64,000 bases of DNA from an uncultured Blautia sp. (GTDB lineage Bacteria; Bacillota; Clostridia; Lachnospirales; Lachnospiraceae), in NCBI GenBank assembly GCA_900541345.1, contig UQJE01000003.1, positions 1-64,000 on the forward strand. Direction: 5' to 3'. Shown piece after piece: positions 25,287 to 32,904 of the stretch. Every line of letters starts with the position of its first letter. Position 1 is the first letter of the stretch. Under the pieces are notes generated by a model. That model did not search any database and was not told where the DNA came from. It saw nothing but the letters and a program-made list of their open reading frames with translations. A program made the translations under genes and the position numbers.

Positions 25287-26230
25287 GTAATGTAAGAGCG
25301 ATAAACGGACCACATCTTCGTACAGAACGTACTACACGACAGGTAATGATGTATGTGACACTATCTCTGATTCCGGCACTATTAGGCGCTGTGTATTTTT
25401 TTGGACTTCGCGCCCTTTACCTGGCAGGCCTTTCTGTTACAATCTGTGTAATCACAGAATATATCTGGCAGAAGATTACAAAGAAACAGGTGACAGCAGG
25501 TGACTTCAGCGCTGTAGTAACCGGTCTTTTGATTGTTTTCAATATGCCGGTTACAGTTCCTGTGTGGGCACTTGCAGCAGCAGATGTATTTGCCATTCTG
25601 TTTGTAAAGCAGATGTTCGGCGGAATTGGAAATAACTTTGTAAATCCTGCACTTATGGGAAGACTCCTTATCATGGTTGTGTGGCCGCAGGCAGTAATGC
25701 AGTATGTAGTGCCGAATACAATAAATCCGGATGCAGTTTCCGGTGCGACTGTGCTTGGAACAGTAAAAGGCGGTGCAGAAGCAGGATATAGTTACCTGCA
25801 GATGTTTTTAGGAGAGACACCTGGAGCGATGGGTGAAACAAGTACACTTCTTTTACTGGTAGGATTTGTTTTCCTGTGCTATATGGGAATTGTAAATGCA
25901 GAGGCAGCTGTCACTTATATTTTTACAGTTGTACTTCTTACATTTGTATTTGGCCCGGAAGGATTGTTTACAGGAGATATTTTACTAAATCTTTTCGGAG
26001 GCGGACTTGTCATGGGCGGTTGTTATATGTTGACTGACTACGCTTTTGCTTCCAGAAAAGGGAAACTTTTATATGCAGCAACAGCAGGAGTGATCACTGC
26101 GGCTATTCGAATATTCAGCAATTATCCGGAGGGTATTTGTTTTGGTATTTTAACAGCAAACTGCATGGCAGGTCTTCTGTCCATGATTTATAAGAAACAT
26201 GTATATGGTGTAAAAAGAAAAGAAGCATAA
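25283..26230 (+). CDS. rnfD: RnfD-like membrane subunit with covalent FMN site
   Basis: RnfD is a polytopic membrane subunit of 315 residues with about nine hydrophobic segments. The covalent flavin attachment motif SGAT is present in INPDAVSGATVLG, with the acceptor at Thr156. Other family marks are KQMFGGIGNNFVNPALMGR and YMLTDYAFASRKGKL. The ATG overlaps the rnfC stop. It should accept FMN from the ApbE encoded just downstream on the other strand and pass electrons across the membrane. Confidence 0.94.
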   Translation: MSNVRAINGPHLRTERTTRQVMMYVTLSLIPALLGAVYFFGLRALYLAGLSVTICVITEYIWQKITKKQVTAGDFSAVVTGLLIVFNMPVTVPVWALAAADVFAILFVKQMFGGIGNNFVNPALMGRLLIMVVWPQAVMQYVVPNTINPDAVSGATVLGTVKGGAEAGYSYLQMFLGETPGAMGETSTLLLLVGFVFLCYMGIVNAEAAVTYIFTVVLLTFVFGPEGLFTGDILLNLFGGGLVMGGCYMLTDYAFASRKGKLLYAATAGVITAAIRIFSNYPEGICFGILTANCMAGLLSMIYKKHVYGVKRKEA

Positions 26231-26243
26231 TAAGGAGAGCAAA

Positions 26244-27596
26244 ATGAAGAATAAAAATGTAAGAGGAATTCTTGCGCTGGTTGTTGTCACTGCCCTTTCT
26301 TTTGGGGTGATTGCAGGCTCCAGAGCGCTGGCAATTGATACAGGAAGTACTTCACAGGAAGACAGCGGAGAAGTAAAAGAAGAGTTTGATGTAAGCGGCG
26401 CTGAGAATATTGAAAAAGCGGCTGCAACAGAGGACGGATATGTAGTTACTGTAAAAGAAAAAGGTTATGGCGGAGATATTTTAATGGATGTTTCCTTTGA
26501 GGCAGACGGAGAAACAATCTCATCTGTTTCTGTTACAGAACACACTGAGACAGAAGGCCTTGGAGCCAGAATTGCAGAAGAAGAGTTTACAGGACAGTTT
26601 GTAGGAATGAAGGCCCCTGTATATCTTCCAGGGATGAGCGGAGGAGAAGAAGCGGCTCCCGCAGAGAAAAAAGCATCAGAAGGCGCAAAGGAATTAGAAA
26701 GCGCAGTATTACAGGACGGCACATATGAGGCAAAGGGAGAAACGGATGACAACGGATTTGCTGACCAGGTTACTATGACGGTAAAAAATGGAAAGATTAC
26801 GGAAGTAAACTGGGATGCTATCGGAGAGGATGGAAGCAAGAAGAGTGTCATGTCTGAAAGTGGGGAATACACAATGACAGAAGATGGTCCTACATGGGCA
26901 GAGCAGGCGAAGGCACTTGCAGAGGCTCTTGTGGAAAATCAGAATCTTACTTTCCTTACAATGGATGAGCAGGGCAAGACAGACGCAGTGTCCGGAGTGA
27001 GCATTTCCGTAGGTGGTTTTGCATCTCTTGCAGAACAGTGTATGAAAGAAGCAGCAGGAATGGAAGAGAAAGAGCTCGTATTACAGGACGGCACATATGA
27101 GGCAAAGGGAGAAACGGATGACAACGGATTTGCTGACCAGGTTACTATGACGGTAAAAAATGGAAAGATTACGGAAGTAAACTGGGATGCTATCGGAGAG
27201 GATGGAAGCAAGAAGAGTGTCATGTCTGAAAGTGGGGAATACACAATGACAGAAGATGGTCCTACATGGGCAGAGCAGGCGAAGGCACTTGCAGAGGCTC
27301 TTGTGGAAAATCAGAATCTTACTTTCCTTACAATGGATGAGCAGGGCAAGACAGACGCAGTATCCGGAGTGAGCATTTCTGTAGGCGGTTTTGTATCTCT
27401 GGCAGAGAAGTGTCTCAATGAAGCAGCCGGTGTGGAGACGGAAGAACCGACAGAAGAACCGGCAGGAGAGACAAATACAGAGAGCGAAGAAGTGGAAAGC
27501 GGTGAGGTTCAGGCTGTGTCCGGTGCAACTATTTCTTCTACTGCTGCAGTAACAGGTATTAATGAGGCATATGAATTTTTGCAGACAGTAAAATAA
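26244..27596 (+). CDS. rnfG: RnfG-like flavoprotein with two tandem inserted FMN-binding-like repeats
   Basis: This membrane-anchored extracytoplasmic flavoprotein has 450 residues; ordinary RnfG has about 190-220. Residues 1-30 form the anchor. Residues 50-140 are the first part of an RnfG domain (GYGGDILMDVSFE, ETEGLGARIAEEEFTGQF). Two 124-residue repeats then start at Val155 and Val279. The RnfG domain resumes only near residue 422 with VQAVSGATISSTA, where Thr429 is the expected FMN acceptor. Each repeat reads like a stand-alone FMN_bind domain (DGTYEAKGE, VTMTVKNGKITEVNWD) but ends in DAVSGVSIS, lacking the usual threonine. An AAGGAG site precedes the ATG. The repeats probably add a second flavin-like or structural module. 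Confidence 0.9.
   Translation: MKNKNVRGILALVVVTALSFGVIAGSRALAIDTGSTSQEDSGEVKEEFDVSGAENIEKAAATEDGYVVTVKEKGYGGDILMDVSFEADGETISSVSVTEHTETEGLGARIAEEEFTGQFVGMKAPVYLPGMSGGEEAAPAEKKASEGAKELESAVLQDGTYEAKGETDDNGFADQVTMTVKNGKITEVNWDAIGEDGSKKSVMSESGEYTMTEDGPTWAEQAKALAEALVENQNLTFLTMDEQGKTDAVSGVSISVGGFASLAEQCMKEAAGMEEKELVLQDGTYEAKGETDDNGFADQVTMTVKNGKITEVNWDAIGEDGSKKSVMSESGEYTMTEDGPTWAEQAKALAEALVENQNLTFLTMDEQGKTDAVSGVSISVGGFVSLAEKCLNEAAGVETEEPTEEPAGETNTESEEVESGEVQAVSGATISSTAAVTGINEAYEFLQTVK
26706..26989 (+). repeat. Tandem direct repeat copy 1 (284 bp) inside rnfG
   Basis: These 284 bases are identical to 27078-27361, with a period of 372 bases. Beyond the identical block the two copies diverge gradually at synonymous and non-synonymous positions. 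The perfect block encodes the core of one FMN-binding-like repeat. Confidence 0.97.
27078..27361 (+). repeat. Tandem direct repeat copy 2 (284 bp) inside rnfG
   Basis: This is the second copy of the 284-bp block at 26706-26989. Substitutions begin at 27362 (A here, G at the matching base 26990), so the homogenised region ends sharply. Confidence 0.97.
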
Positions 27597-27615
27597 AGAA
27601 AGCGGAGGATTTGGT

Positions 27616-28383
27616 ATGAAATTAAAATATCCGGCAGAAGCCTTCGCCCTTGGAATAATTCTGTTTTCCGCCGGGATGAAGGAGGCCTTTAGTGCCGGGA
27701 TTCTGATTATTCTGGCAGTGGTATTCGGAGAATTCCTGAAAAATCTTTTAAAGCCGATTGTTCCGATGTGGAGCTTAAAAGCATGTGTACTGATTGGAAC
27801 GGGTTCTGTCAGCGCAAGCGCATTCCTTCTCGGATTTTCCGCCCTTGGAATTGCTGTGGATACAAAGACATGGGTGATTACTTTTGTGATTGGACTTCTG
27901 GCTGCCCGTCATGTTCTGAAAGAGGAGATTGAGGGAGAATATGGTGATTTATTCTGGGAATGTGCCATTATCTGGGGATTCTGGATTTTGCTGGCAGCAG
28001 TGAGAGAATTCTGTGCAGGAGGAAGTATTTTTGGATATACTCTTCTGGAGGCTGAATTCCAGTCAAAGAAGTTCCTTGATATGACATTTGGATTTATCTG
28101 TGCAGGACTTTCCCTTGCATTTACAAATGGCGTTCTGAAAAAAAGAAGTACAGGAGCAGACGGTATTTTTGCTGTTGTTCCGGCAGTGCTTTTTTCACAG
28201 CCGTTTGTGATGGCAAGCTTTGGAGAAACCATAGGATTTATCTGGTCAGTATTTGTACCTGTTGTTCTTTTTATTTCCGTAAAAAAGACGCTTCGGTTTG
28301 CGAGAACAGGAAAAGCTTACAGAGGGCTTCCGGTAGAAATGCTGGCAATGGGATTCATTTATATGATTCTCAGTATTTATTAA
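27616..28383 (+). CDS. Polytopic membrane protein, divergent RnfE/NqrD-like
   Basis: This 255-residue membrane protein with about seven hydrophobic segments occupies the position of rnfE. It is too diverged to name with certainty. The stretch ILLAAVREFCAGGSIFGYTLL resembles the RnfE/NqrD segment with a conserved Arg-Glu, a Gly-rich turn and FG. The surrounding helix layout is compatible with the RnfA/RnfE fold. It carries an extra C-terminal part (KTLRFARTGKAYRGLPVEMLAMGF). GGAGG lies upstream of the ATG, 19 bases after rnfG. It is the last gene of the cluster, and the expected RnfA and RnfB genes do not follow. It is either a divergent RnfE or a new membrane partner for the RnfCDG set. Confidence 0.7.
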   Translation: MKLKYPAEAFALGIILFSAGMKEAFSAGILIILAVVFGEFLKNLLKPIVPMWSLKACVLIGTGSVSASAFLLGFSALGIAVDTKTWVITFVIGLLAARHVLKEEIEGEYGDLFWECAIIWGFWILLAAVREFCAGGSIFGYTLLEAEFQSKKFLDMTFGFICAGLSLAFTNGVLKKRSTGADGIFAVVPAVLFSQPFVMASFGETIGFIWSVFVPVVLFISVKKTLRFARTGKAYRGLPVEMLAMGFIYMILSIY

Positions 28384-28404
28384 AATAGAGTTTTTCTTTT
28401 AATA

Positions 28405-28446
28405 AAAAAGGAAGTATGTTCCGGATGGAGCTCATACTTCCTTTTT
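28405..28446. terminator. Bidirectional terminator between rnf cluster and apbE
   Basis: A perfect 14-bp stem is formed by 28405-28418 and 28433-28446. It is A-rich on one side and T-rich on the other, so it serves both convergent genes. Confidence 0.9.
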
Positions 28447-28452
28447 GTGTTT

Positions 28453-29475
28453 TTACTTATCAGAAACGGGAAAACCGCTGCTATATAGAAATTCGCCGTT
28501 TTCGGTAATAAAAACAGCTTCTGTATTTTTAAGATTTTCCACAAGTTCCATGCCTTTTTTTGCGCCGAGCGCAAAGCAGGATGTGCTTAAGGCATCTCCG
28601 TCAACGGACTGGTCAGAAAGAATTGTCACAGAGACGAGATCGTTTGCATAGGGCATACCTGTTTTGGGATTTAAAATATGATGGTATAAAATACCGTCTT
28701 TTTTAAAATATCGTTCATAAATACCGGAAGAGACAACCGATTTATCGGAAACATTTATGGTGATGGAAGTTTCCCCACGGTCTGAAAAAGGCTTTTGAAT
28801 GCCGATTTTAAAGGGGGTTCCGTCTGGCTGACTGCCGATACAGAGAACATTCCCGCCAAGGTTGATGATTCCGCTTTTTACACCTTCTGATACAAGAAAT
28901 TCTTTTATTTTATCTGCTATGTAGCCCTTTGCAATGGCTCCCAGGTCAAGTCCCATTCCCTCTTTTTCAAAGTGAATGGCGTTTCCCTCTACCGTTATAT
29001 TTTTATAATCTACAAGAGGAAGAGCATTTTTTAGGGCATCCGTTTCAGGAATGACTTTTTCTTCTGAAGTAAAATCCCAGAGAGAAGACACAGGGGCAAG
29101 AGAAAGGTCAAATGCTCCTTCGGAAAGCTCTGCGTAATAGAGACCTTTTTTTACAAGTTCCGCTGTTTCCGGAGATACTTCGAAAAATCCGTTTTTTTCT
29201 GGAAGTGTTCCATGATTCAGCTTATAAATTTCACTGGTAGAAAGAGTACGGCTGAAAAGAGATTCATACGTATCACATAGTGCCATTGCCTGTTCAAGCA
29301 GTTCGGTATTGATTTTGTCATAAACGGTGATTTTGATCATGGTGTTCAGTTTAAATCCTGTGACAGAGACGGGTTCTGTTTGTTTTTCCTGCTGTTTCTG
29401 ATAAAAAAAGAAAAAAGCAGAGAAAAGAAGAATAAGAGCTGCACAGGCAGCTGTAATTTTATATTTTCTGCTCAT
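28453..29475 (-). CDS. apbE: FAD:protein FMN transferase (ApbE)
   Basis: ApbE attaches FMN from FAD to Thr of SGAT-type motifs in RnfD, RnfG and related proteins outside the membrane. The 340-residue protein has an N-terminal membrane helix (ITAACAALILLFSAFFFFY) without a lipobox. The early FKLNTMIKITVYD is followed by LDLGAIAKGYIADKI, GIINLGGNVLCIG and HHILNPKTGMPY. Near the C-terminus is SVDGDALSTSCFALG with the metal-binding Asp. Its convergent position beside genes holding two SGAT motifs makes them the likely targets. A TTGACA promoter lies upstream. Confidence 0.95.
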   Translation of the reverse strand: MSRKYKITAACAALILLFSAFFFFYQKQQEKQTEPVSVTGFKLNTMIKITVYDKINTELLEQAMALCDTYESLFSRTLSTSEIYKLNHGTLPEKNGFFEVSPETAELVKKGLYYAELSEGAFDLSLAPVSSLWDFTSEEKVIPETDALKNALPLVDYKNITVEGNAIHFEKEGMGLDLGAIAKGYIADKIKEFLVSEGVKSGIINLGGNVLCIGSQPDGTPFKIGIQKPFSDRGETSITINVSDKSVVSSGIYERYFKKDGILYHHILNPKTGMPYANDLVSVTILSDQSVDGDALSTSCFALGAKKGMELVENLKNTEAVFITENGEFLYSSGFPVSDK

Positions 29476-29527
29476 AAAATCTCCTTATATTTAATATTTA
29501 CTGTATTACGTATTGAGTACAGCCTAT

Positions 29528-29555
29528 TGTATAGTGTCAGATAGGATATTGTCAA
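29528..29555 (-). promoter_or_regulatory. Promoter of apbE
   Basis: On the minus strand TTGACA (plus 29550-29555) and TATACA (29528-29533) are 16 bases apart; apbE starts at 29475 after AAGGAG. Confidence 0.7.
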
Positions 29556-29592
29556 GACGGTTAGACAGAGAGAAAGAAAAATGAAAATTTAT

Positions 29593-29642
29593 ATTGACAT
29601 ATGTTAATAACTGTACTATAGTAATAATTAGCATATGCCAAT
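29593..29642 (+). promoter_or_regulatory. Promoter enclosed in a 16-bp inverted repeat (DUF134-NifX gene)
   Basis: TTGACA (29594-29599) and TATAGT (29617-29622) with a 17-base spacer form a near-consensus promoter. ATTGACATATGTTAAT (29593-29608) and ATTAGCATATGCCAAT (29627-29642) are inverted copies matching at 14 of 16 positions. One copy covers the -35 and the other the transcription start. This is the layout of a repressor operator, and autoregulation by the DUF134 DNA-binding domain is plausible. Confidence 0.82.
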
Positions 29643-29659
29643 AAAAAAGGAGAAGAAAC

Positions 29660-30400
29660 ATGCCAAGACCAAGTAAACCGAGAAAAGTAAAAGCACTTCC
29701 GAAAAATGCCGGTTTTTGCCCGAAAGGACAGCCTGAGTGCAGCCACCCTATTATTTTAAATGTGGAGGAATATGAAACAATCCGCCTGATTGACTATGTG
29801 GGGCTGACCCAGGAGGAATGCGCACTCTCTATGGGAGTGGGGCGAGCCACTGTGCAGAGTCTTTATGTGGAAGCACGAAAAAAACTTGCCAGGTTTGTGG
29901 TAGAGGCATCGGGCCTTCTTATTGAGGGCGGAAACTATGAAATCTGCTCAGAGAAAATAACTGGCACAAAAATAAAAAAAGAAAAAGGAGATTTAATTAT
30001 GAAGATTGCAGTTACTTACGAAAACGGACAGGTCTTTCAGCATTTTGGACACACAGAGCAGTTTAAAATTTATGAAGCAGAAGACGGAAAAGTTGTAAAA
30101 GAAGAAGTTGTTGATACAAATGGAAGCGGTCATGGCGCGCTGGCAGGCTTCTTAAAAGAGAACGGTGTAGATACTTTGATTTGCGGAGGAATCGGAGGAG
30201 GTGCAAGAAATGCACTTGCAGAAGCAGGAATCCGTCTTTTTCCGGGAGCAGCAGGAGATGCAGATGCACAGGTAGCTTCTTTCCTTTCTGGAAACTTAAA
30301 TTATAACCCGGATACTATGTGTAACCATCATCACCATGAAGAAGGACATACATGCGGAGATCACGGCTGTGGAGAAGGACATCACTGTGGAGAGCATTAA
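29660..30400 (+). CDS. DUF134 DNA-binding domain fused to NifX/NifB-type cofactor domain
   Basis: This is a 246-residue fusion. Residues 1-105 are DUF134, a sigma-region-4-like helix-turn-helix protein (PRPSKPRKV start, LNVEEYETIRLIDYVGLTQEECA, SMGVGRATVQSLYVEARKKLA). Residues 112-215 are the dinitrogenase iron-molybdenum cofactor fold shared by NifX and the NifB C-terminus (KIAVTYENGQVFQHFGHTEQF, GAGLAGF-like region, LICGGIGGGARNALAEAGI). The tail is rich in His and Cys (CNHHHH, CGDHGCGEGHHCGEH), suggesting metal binding. Such fusions occur in anaerobes without nitrogenase. A metal- or Fe-S-responsive regulator is inferred. GGAGAAG precedes the ATG. The stop overlaps the next gene by 14 bases. 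Confidence 0.92.
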   Translation: MPRPSKPRKVKALPKNAGFCPKGQPECSHPIILNVEEYETIRLIDYVGLTQEECALSMGVGRATVQSLYVEARKKLARFVVEASGLLIEGGNYEICSEKITGTKIKKEKGDLIMKIAVTYENGQVFQHFGHTEQFKIYEAEDGKVVKEEVVDTNGSGHGALAGFLKENGVDTLICGGIGGGARNALAEAGIRLFPGAAGDADAQVASFLSGNLNYNPDTMCNHHHHEEGHTCGDHGCGEGHHCGEH

Positions 30401-31286
30401 GAATTGTATTCTTTGCCCGAGAGAATGTCGTATCAATCGTGAGGACGGAAAACGGGGATATTGCGGCATGGACAGCAAAATATATGCTGCCCGTGCCGCT
30501 CTTCATATGTGGGAAGAACCTTGTATTTCCGGAGAAAAAGGTTCGGGAGCTGTGTTTTTTTCCGGATGTGGTCTTCGCTGTATCTTCTGTCAGAACCGGG
30601 AGATTGCCATAGGAAAAGATGGAAAAGAAATTTCAGTGGAAAAACTGGGAGGAATTTTTATTCATCTGGAAAAACAGGGTGCAGCCAATATTAATCTTGT
30701 AACAGGAGCACACTATGTTCCACAGATTATAGAAGCGCTGAAAATTGCAAAAGAAAAGGGACTGTCTGTTCCTATTGTATATAATTCAAGCGGATATGAA
30801 AAGATAGAGACGTTAAAGCTTCTGGAAGGATATGTGGATGTGTATCTTCCTGATTTTAAATATATGGAAGGTTCTCTGGCTGAAGATTTTTCAAATGCTC
30901 CTGATTATCCGGAGCGGGCAAAGGCAGCTATTGAAGAGATGGTGCGTCAGACAGGGAACTGCGTATTTAATGAAGACGGGTATATAGAAAAGGGAACGAT
31001 TGTAAGACATTTGATTCTCCCGGGACATACTGTAAATTCCAAAAAAGTTCTGGAGTATCTTCACAGCACATATGGAAATAAAATTTTTATCAGCATTATG
31101 AATCAGTATACACCTGTATATGAGCAAAAAAAGTATACGGAATTAAACAGAAAAGTGACAGAAAGAGAATATAAAAAAGTTCTTGATTATGCTCTGGAAA
31201 TTGGTCTGGAAAATGGATTCTGGCAAACAGGAGATACTGCAAAGGAAAGTTTTATTCCTGCTTTTGATTATGAAGGTCTTGATTAA
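30387..31286 (+). CDS. Radical SAM protein, PflX-like (COG1313)
   Basis: This 299-residue protein is related to pyruvate formate-lyase activating enzymes. Its N-terminal CILCPRECRINR and GYCGMD form the extra Cys motif of the PflX group. The SAM cluster motif is CGLRCIFCQN, followed by INLVTGAHYVPQI and YVDVYLPDFKYM. The preferred start is GTG 30387, which has GGAGAAGG 8 bases upstream and gives the usual short N-terminus. An ATG at 30336 has no ribosome site. Translation is coupled to the DUF134-NifX gene, so the two probably work in one metal-cofactor or glycyl-radical-related process. The substrate is unknown. Confidence 0.88.
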   Translation: MESIKNCILCPRECRINREDGKRGYCGMDSKIYAARAALHMWEEPCISGEKGSGAVFFSGCGLRCIFCQNREIAIGKDGKEISVEKLGGIFIHLEKQGAANINLVTGAHYVPQIIEALKIAKEKGLSVPIVYNSSGYEKIETLKLLEGYVDVYLPDFKYMEGSLAEDFSNAPDYPERAKAAIEEMVRQTGNCVFNEDGYIEKGTIVRHLILPGHTVNSKKVLEYLHSTYGNKIFISIMNQYTPVYEQKKYTELNRKVTEREYKKVLDYALEIGLENGFWQTGDTAKESFIPAFDYEGLD

Positions 31287-31309
31287 AAAAATGCCATAAA
31301 AGGAAGGAG

Positions 31310-31329
31310 GCCGGTACTTTCGTACCGGC
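31310..31329. terminator. 8-bp hairpin downstream of two convergent genes
   Basis: GCCGGTAC and GTACCGGC form a perfect 8-bp stem with a 4-base loop (GAAA on the minus strand). No strong U-tract follows directly on either strand; on minus, a C/T-rich stretch and then a T-run follow about 15 bases later. It is probably a weak terminator for the PflX-like and trkH genes. The rest of 31287-31451 is AT-rich with nothing recognisable. Confidence 0.5.
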
Positions 31330-31451
31330 GCGTATGAAAAAGAAAAATATTTAATTAAGAAAGACTTATTGCTTTCTACGAGTATTAATATAACCTAAAA
31401 ATGTGAAGAAATTGTGATGTACATTTGAAAAAAATGTGAAAGCAGTAAAGT

Positions 31452-32894
31452 TTATGAGAATTTCTTCCATGTATTCTTTGTAAAAAGAAGAAGAAGCGGG
31501 AAAATCTCAAGCCTTCCTGCCAGCATATCAAAAATCAGCACACATTTTGCAAGGGGAGAAAACAGAGAAAAATTCCCGGTAGGTCCCACAAGCTCAAGAC
31601 CTGGCCCAATATTATTTAAGGTCGCGGCAACTGCTGTAAAGTTGGTCGTCAAATCATATGCATCAAGTCCCAGTATTAGGACAGAACCGGCAAAAATCAA
31701 AATATATACAGCCATAAAAATATTTGTGGAGCGGACAACCTCATGAGGAATGGTTTTCTGGTCCATTTTTATTTTTTTAATGGCATTTGGGTGCAGGTAA
31801 AGATGAAGTTCTTTAGCCACAGTTTTAAATAAGATAATAAGACGAGATACTTTAATGCCTCCGCCTGTACTTCCTGCACATGCGCCTACAAACATGAGAA
31901 GGACAAGAATGGTCTTGGAAAAAACAGGCCACTGGTTAAAGTCTGTTGTGGCGTATCCAGTGGTAGTAATAATAGAGCCGACCTGAAAGGCAGATTGTTG
32001 AAGCGCTGTCCATATATTATCAAACATGTGCGCTGTGTTTATGGCAATAGCAAGTATGGAAGCTCCGATAATGCCGAGGTAATAGCGAAGCTCTTCTACC
32101 TTAAATGCCTGTATAAATTTCTTAGTGAGAAGAAGGAAATACACATTGAAATTTACACCAAACAAAATCATAAATATTGTAACAACTACCTGAATATAAG
32201 TGCTGTATCCGCCGAGACTGTCATTTCGGATACCAAATCCTCCTGTTCCGGCTGTACCAAAGGAAATACACAAGGTATCAAACAGGGGCATTTTTCCAAC
32301 AAGAAGCAAAATAATCTGCAGCATAGTCAGCCCGAAATAAATAGTGTAAAGAATTTTGGCAGTGGACTGTACTTTGGGAACAAGCTTTCCGACAGAAGGT
32401 CCCGGGCTTTCTGCTTTCATAAGATTCATATGGTATCCGCCTGCAAGAGGGAGAAGTGCCAATATAAATACAAGGACACCCATACCGCCGATCCAGTGAG
32501 TAAAACTTCTCCATATCAGAATACAGTGAGGAAGAATTTCCACATCACTGATAATACTTGCTCCTGTTGTAGTAAATCCGGAAACCGTTTCAAAAAGAGC
32601 ATCAATTGGATGAGAAATACTTCCGGAAAGAAGAAAGGGAACAGATCCCATAATGCTTAATACAATCCAGCTAAGAGCAACGGCAACAAATCCCTCTTTT
32701 GTATAAAAAGCTCGTTTTTGCGGCTTTTTTAAAGTAAGAGGGATTCCAATAGCGAGACAGATTGCCATAGTAATTAAGAAAGCAAAACCTGATTTTTCTC
32801 TATAAATCAAAGCTGTAATACAGGGAAGTGTCATAAATGCAGCTTCCAGATTTAAAATCCAGCCAACGATATAAAAGATAATGGAATAATTCAT
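31452..32894 (-). CDS. trkH: Potassium uptake protein TrkH
   Basis: This is the membrane subunit of a Trk/Ktr-type K+ channel-transporter, 480 residues with eight membrane segments plus four re-entrant pore loops. The pore-loop glycines appear in SGFTTTGASIISD, SFGTAGTGGFG, ITTTGYATTDFNQWP and LNNIGPGLELVG. The WRSFTHWIGGMGVLVFI segment is typical. The ATG at 32894 gives the normal N-terminus MNYSIIFYIVGWIL; an upstream in-frame extension overlaps trkA and is rejected. It lies 10 bases after trkA and is co-transcribed with it. Confidence 0.95.
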   Translation of the reverse strand: MNYSIIFYIVGWILNLEAAFMTLPCITALIYREKSGFAFLITMAICLAIGIPLTLKKPQKRAFYTKEGFVAVALSWIVLSIMGSVPFLLSGSISHPIDALFETVSGFTTTGASIISDVEILPHCILIWRSFTHWIGGMGVLVFILALLPLAGGYHMNLMKAESPGPSVGKLVPKVQSTAKILYTIYFGLTMLQIILLLVGKMPLFDTLCISFGTAGTGGFGIRNDSLGGYSTYIQVVVTIFMILFGVNFNVYFLLLTKKFIQAFKVEELRYYLGIIGASILAIAINTAHMFDNIWTALQQSAFQVGSIITTTGYATTDFNQWPVFSKTILVLLMFVGACAGSTGGGIKVSRLIILFKTVAKELHLYLHPNAIKKIKMDQKTIPHEVVRSTNIFMAVYILIFAGSVLILGLDAYDLTTNFTAVAATLNNIGPGLELVGPTGNFSLFSPLAKCVLIFDMLAGRLEIFPLLLLFTKNTWKKFS

Positions 32895-32904
32895 AAACAA
32901 TCCC

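Noticed and set aside
26706..27361. CRISPR or other short spaced repeats
   Set aside because: The repeat is a long in-frame coding duplication with a 372-base period, not short repeats with spacers. No CRISPR-like array was seen in the window.
29660..30400. A nitrogenase-related (nif) locus
   Set aside because: Only the NifX-like fold is present; no nifH, D, K, E, N or B is seen, and DUF134-NifX fusions are known in non-diazotrophs.
31995..32660. Plus-strand open frame of 221 codons antisense to trkH
   Set aside because: It lies entirely opposite the well-supported trkH coding region, has Lys/Asn/Ser-rich low-information composition and no domain.
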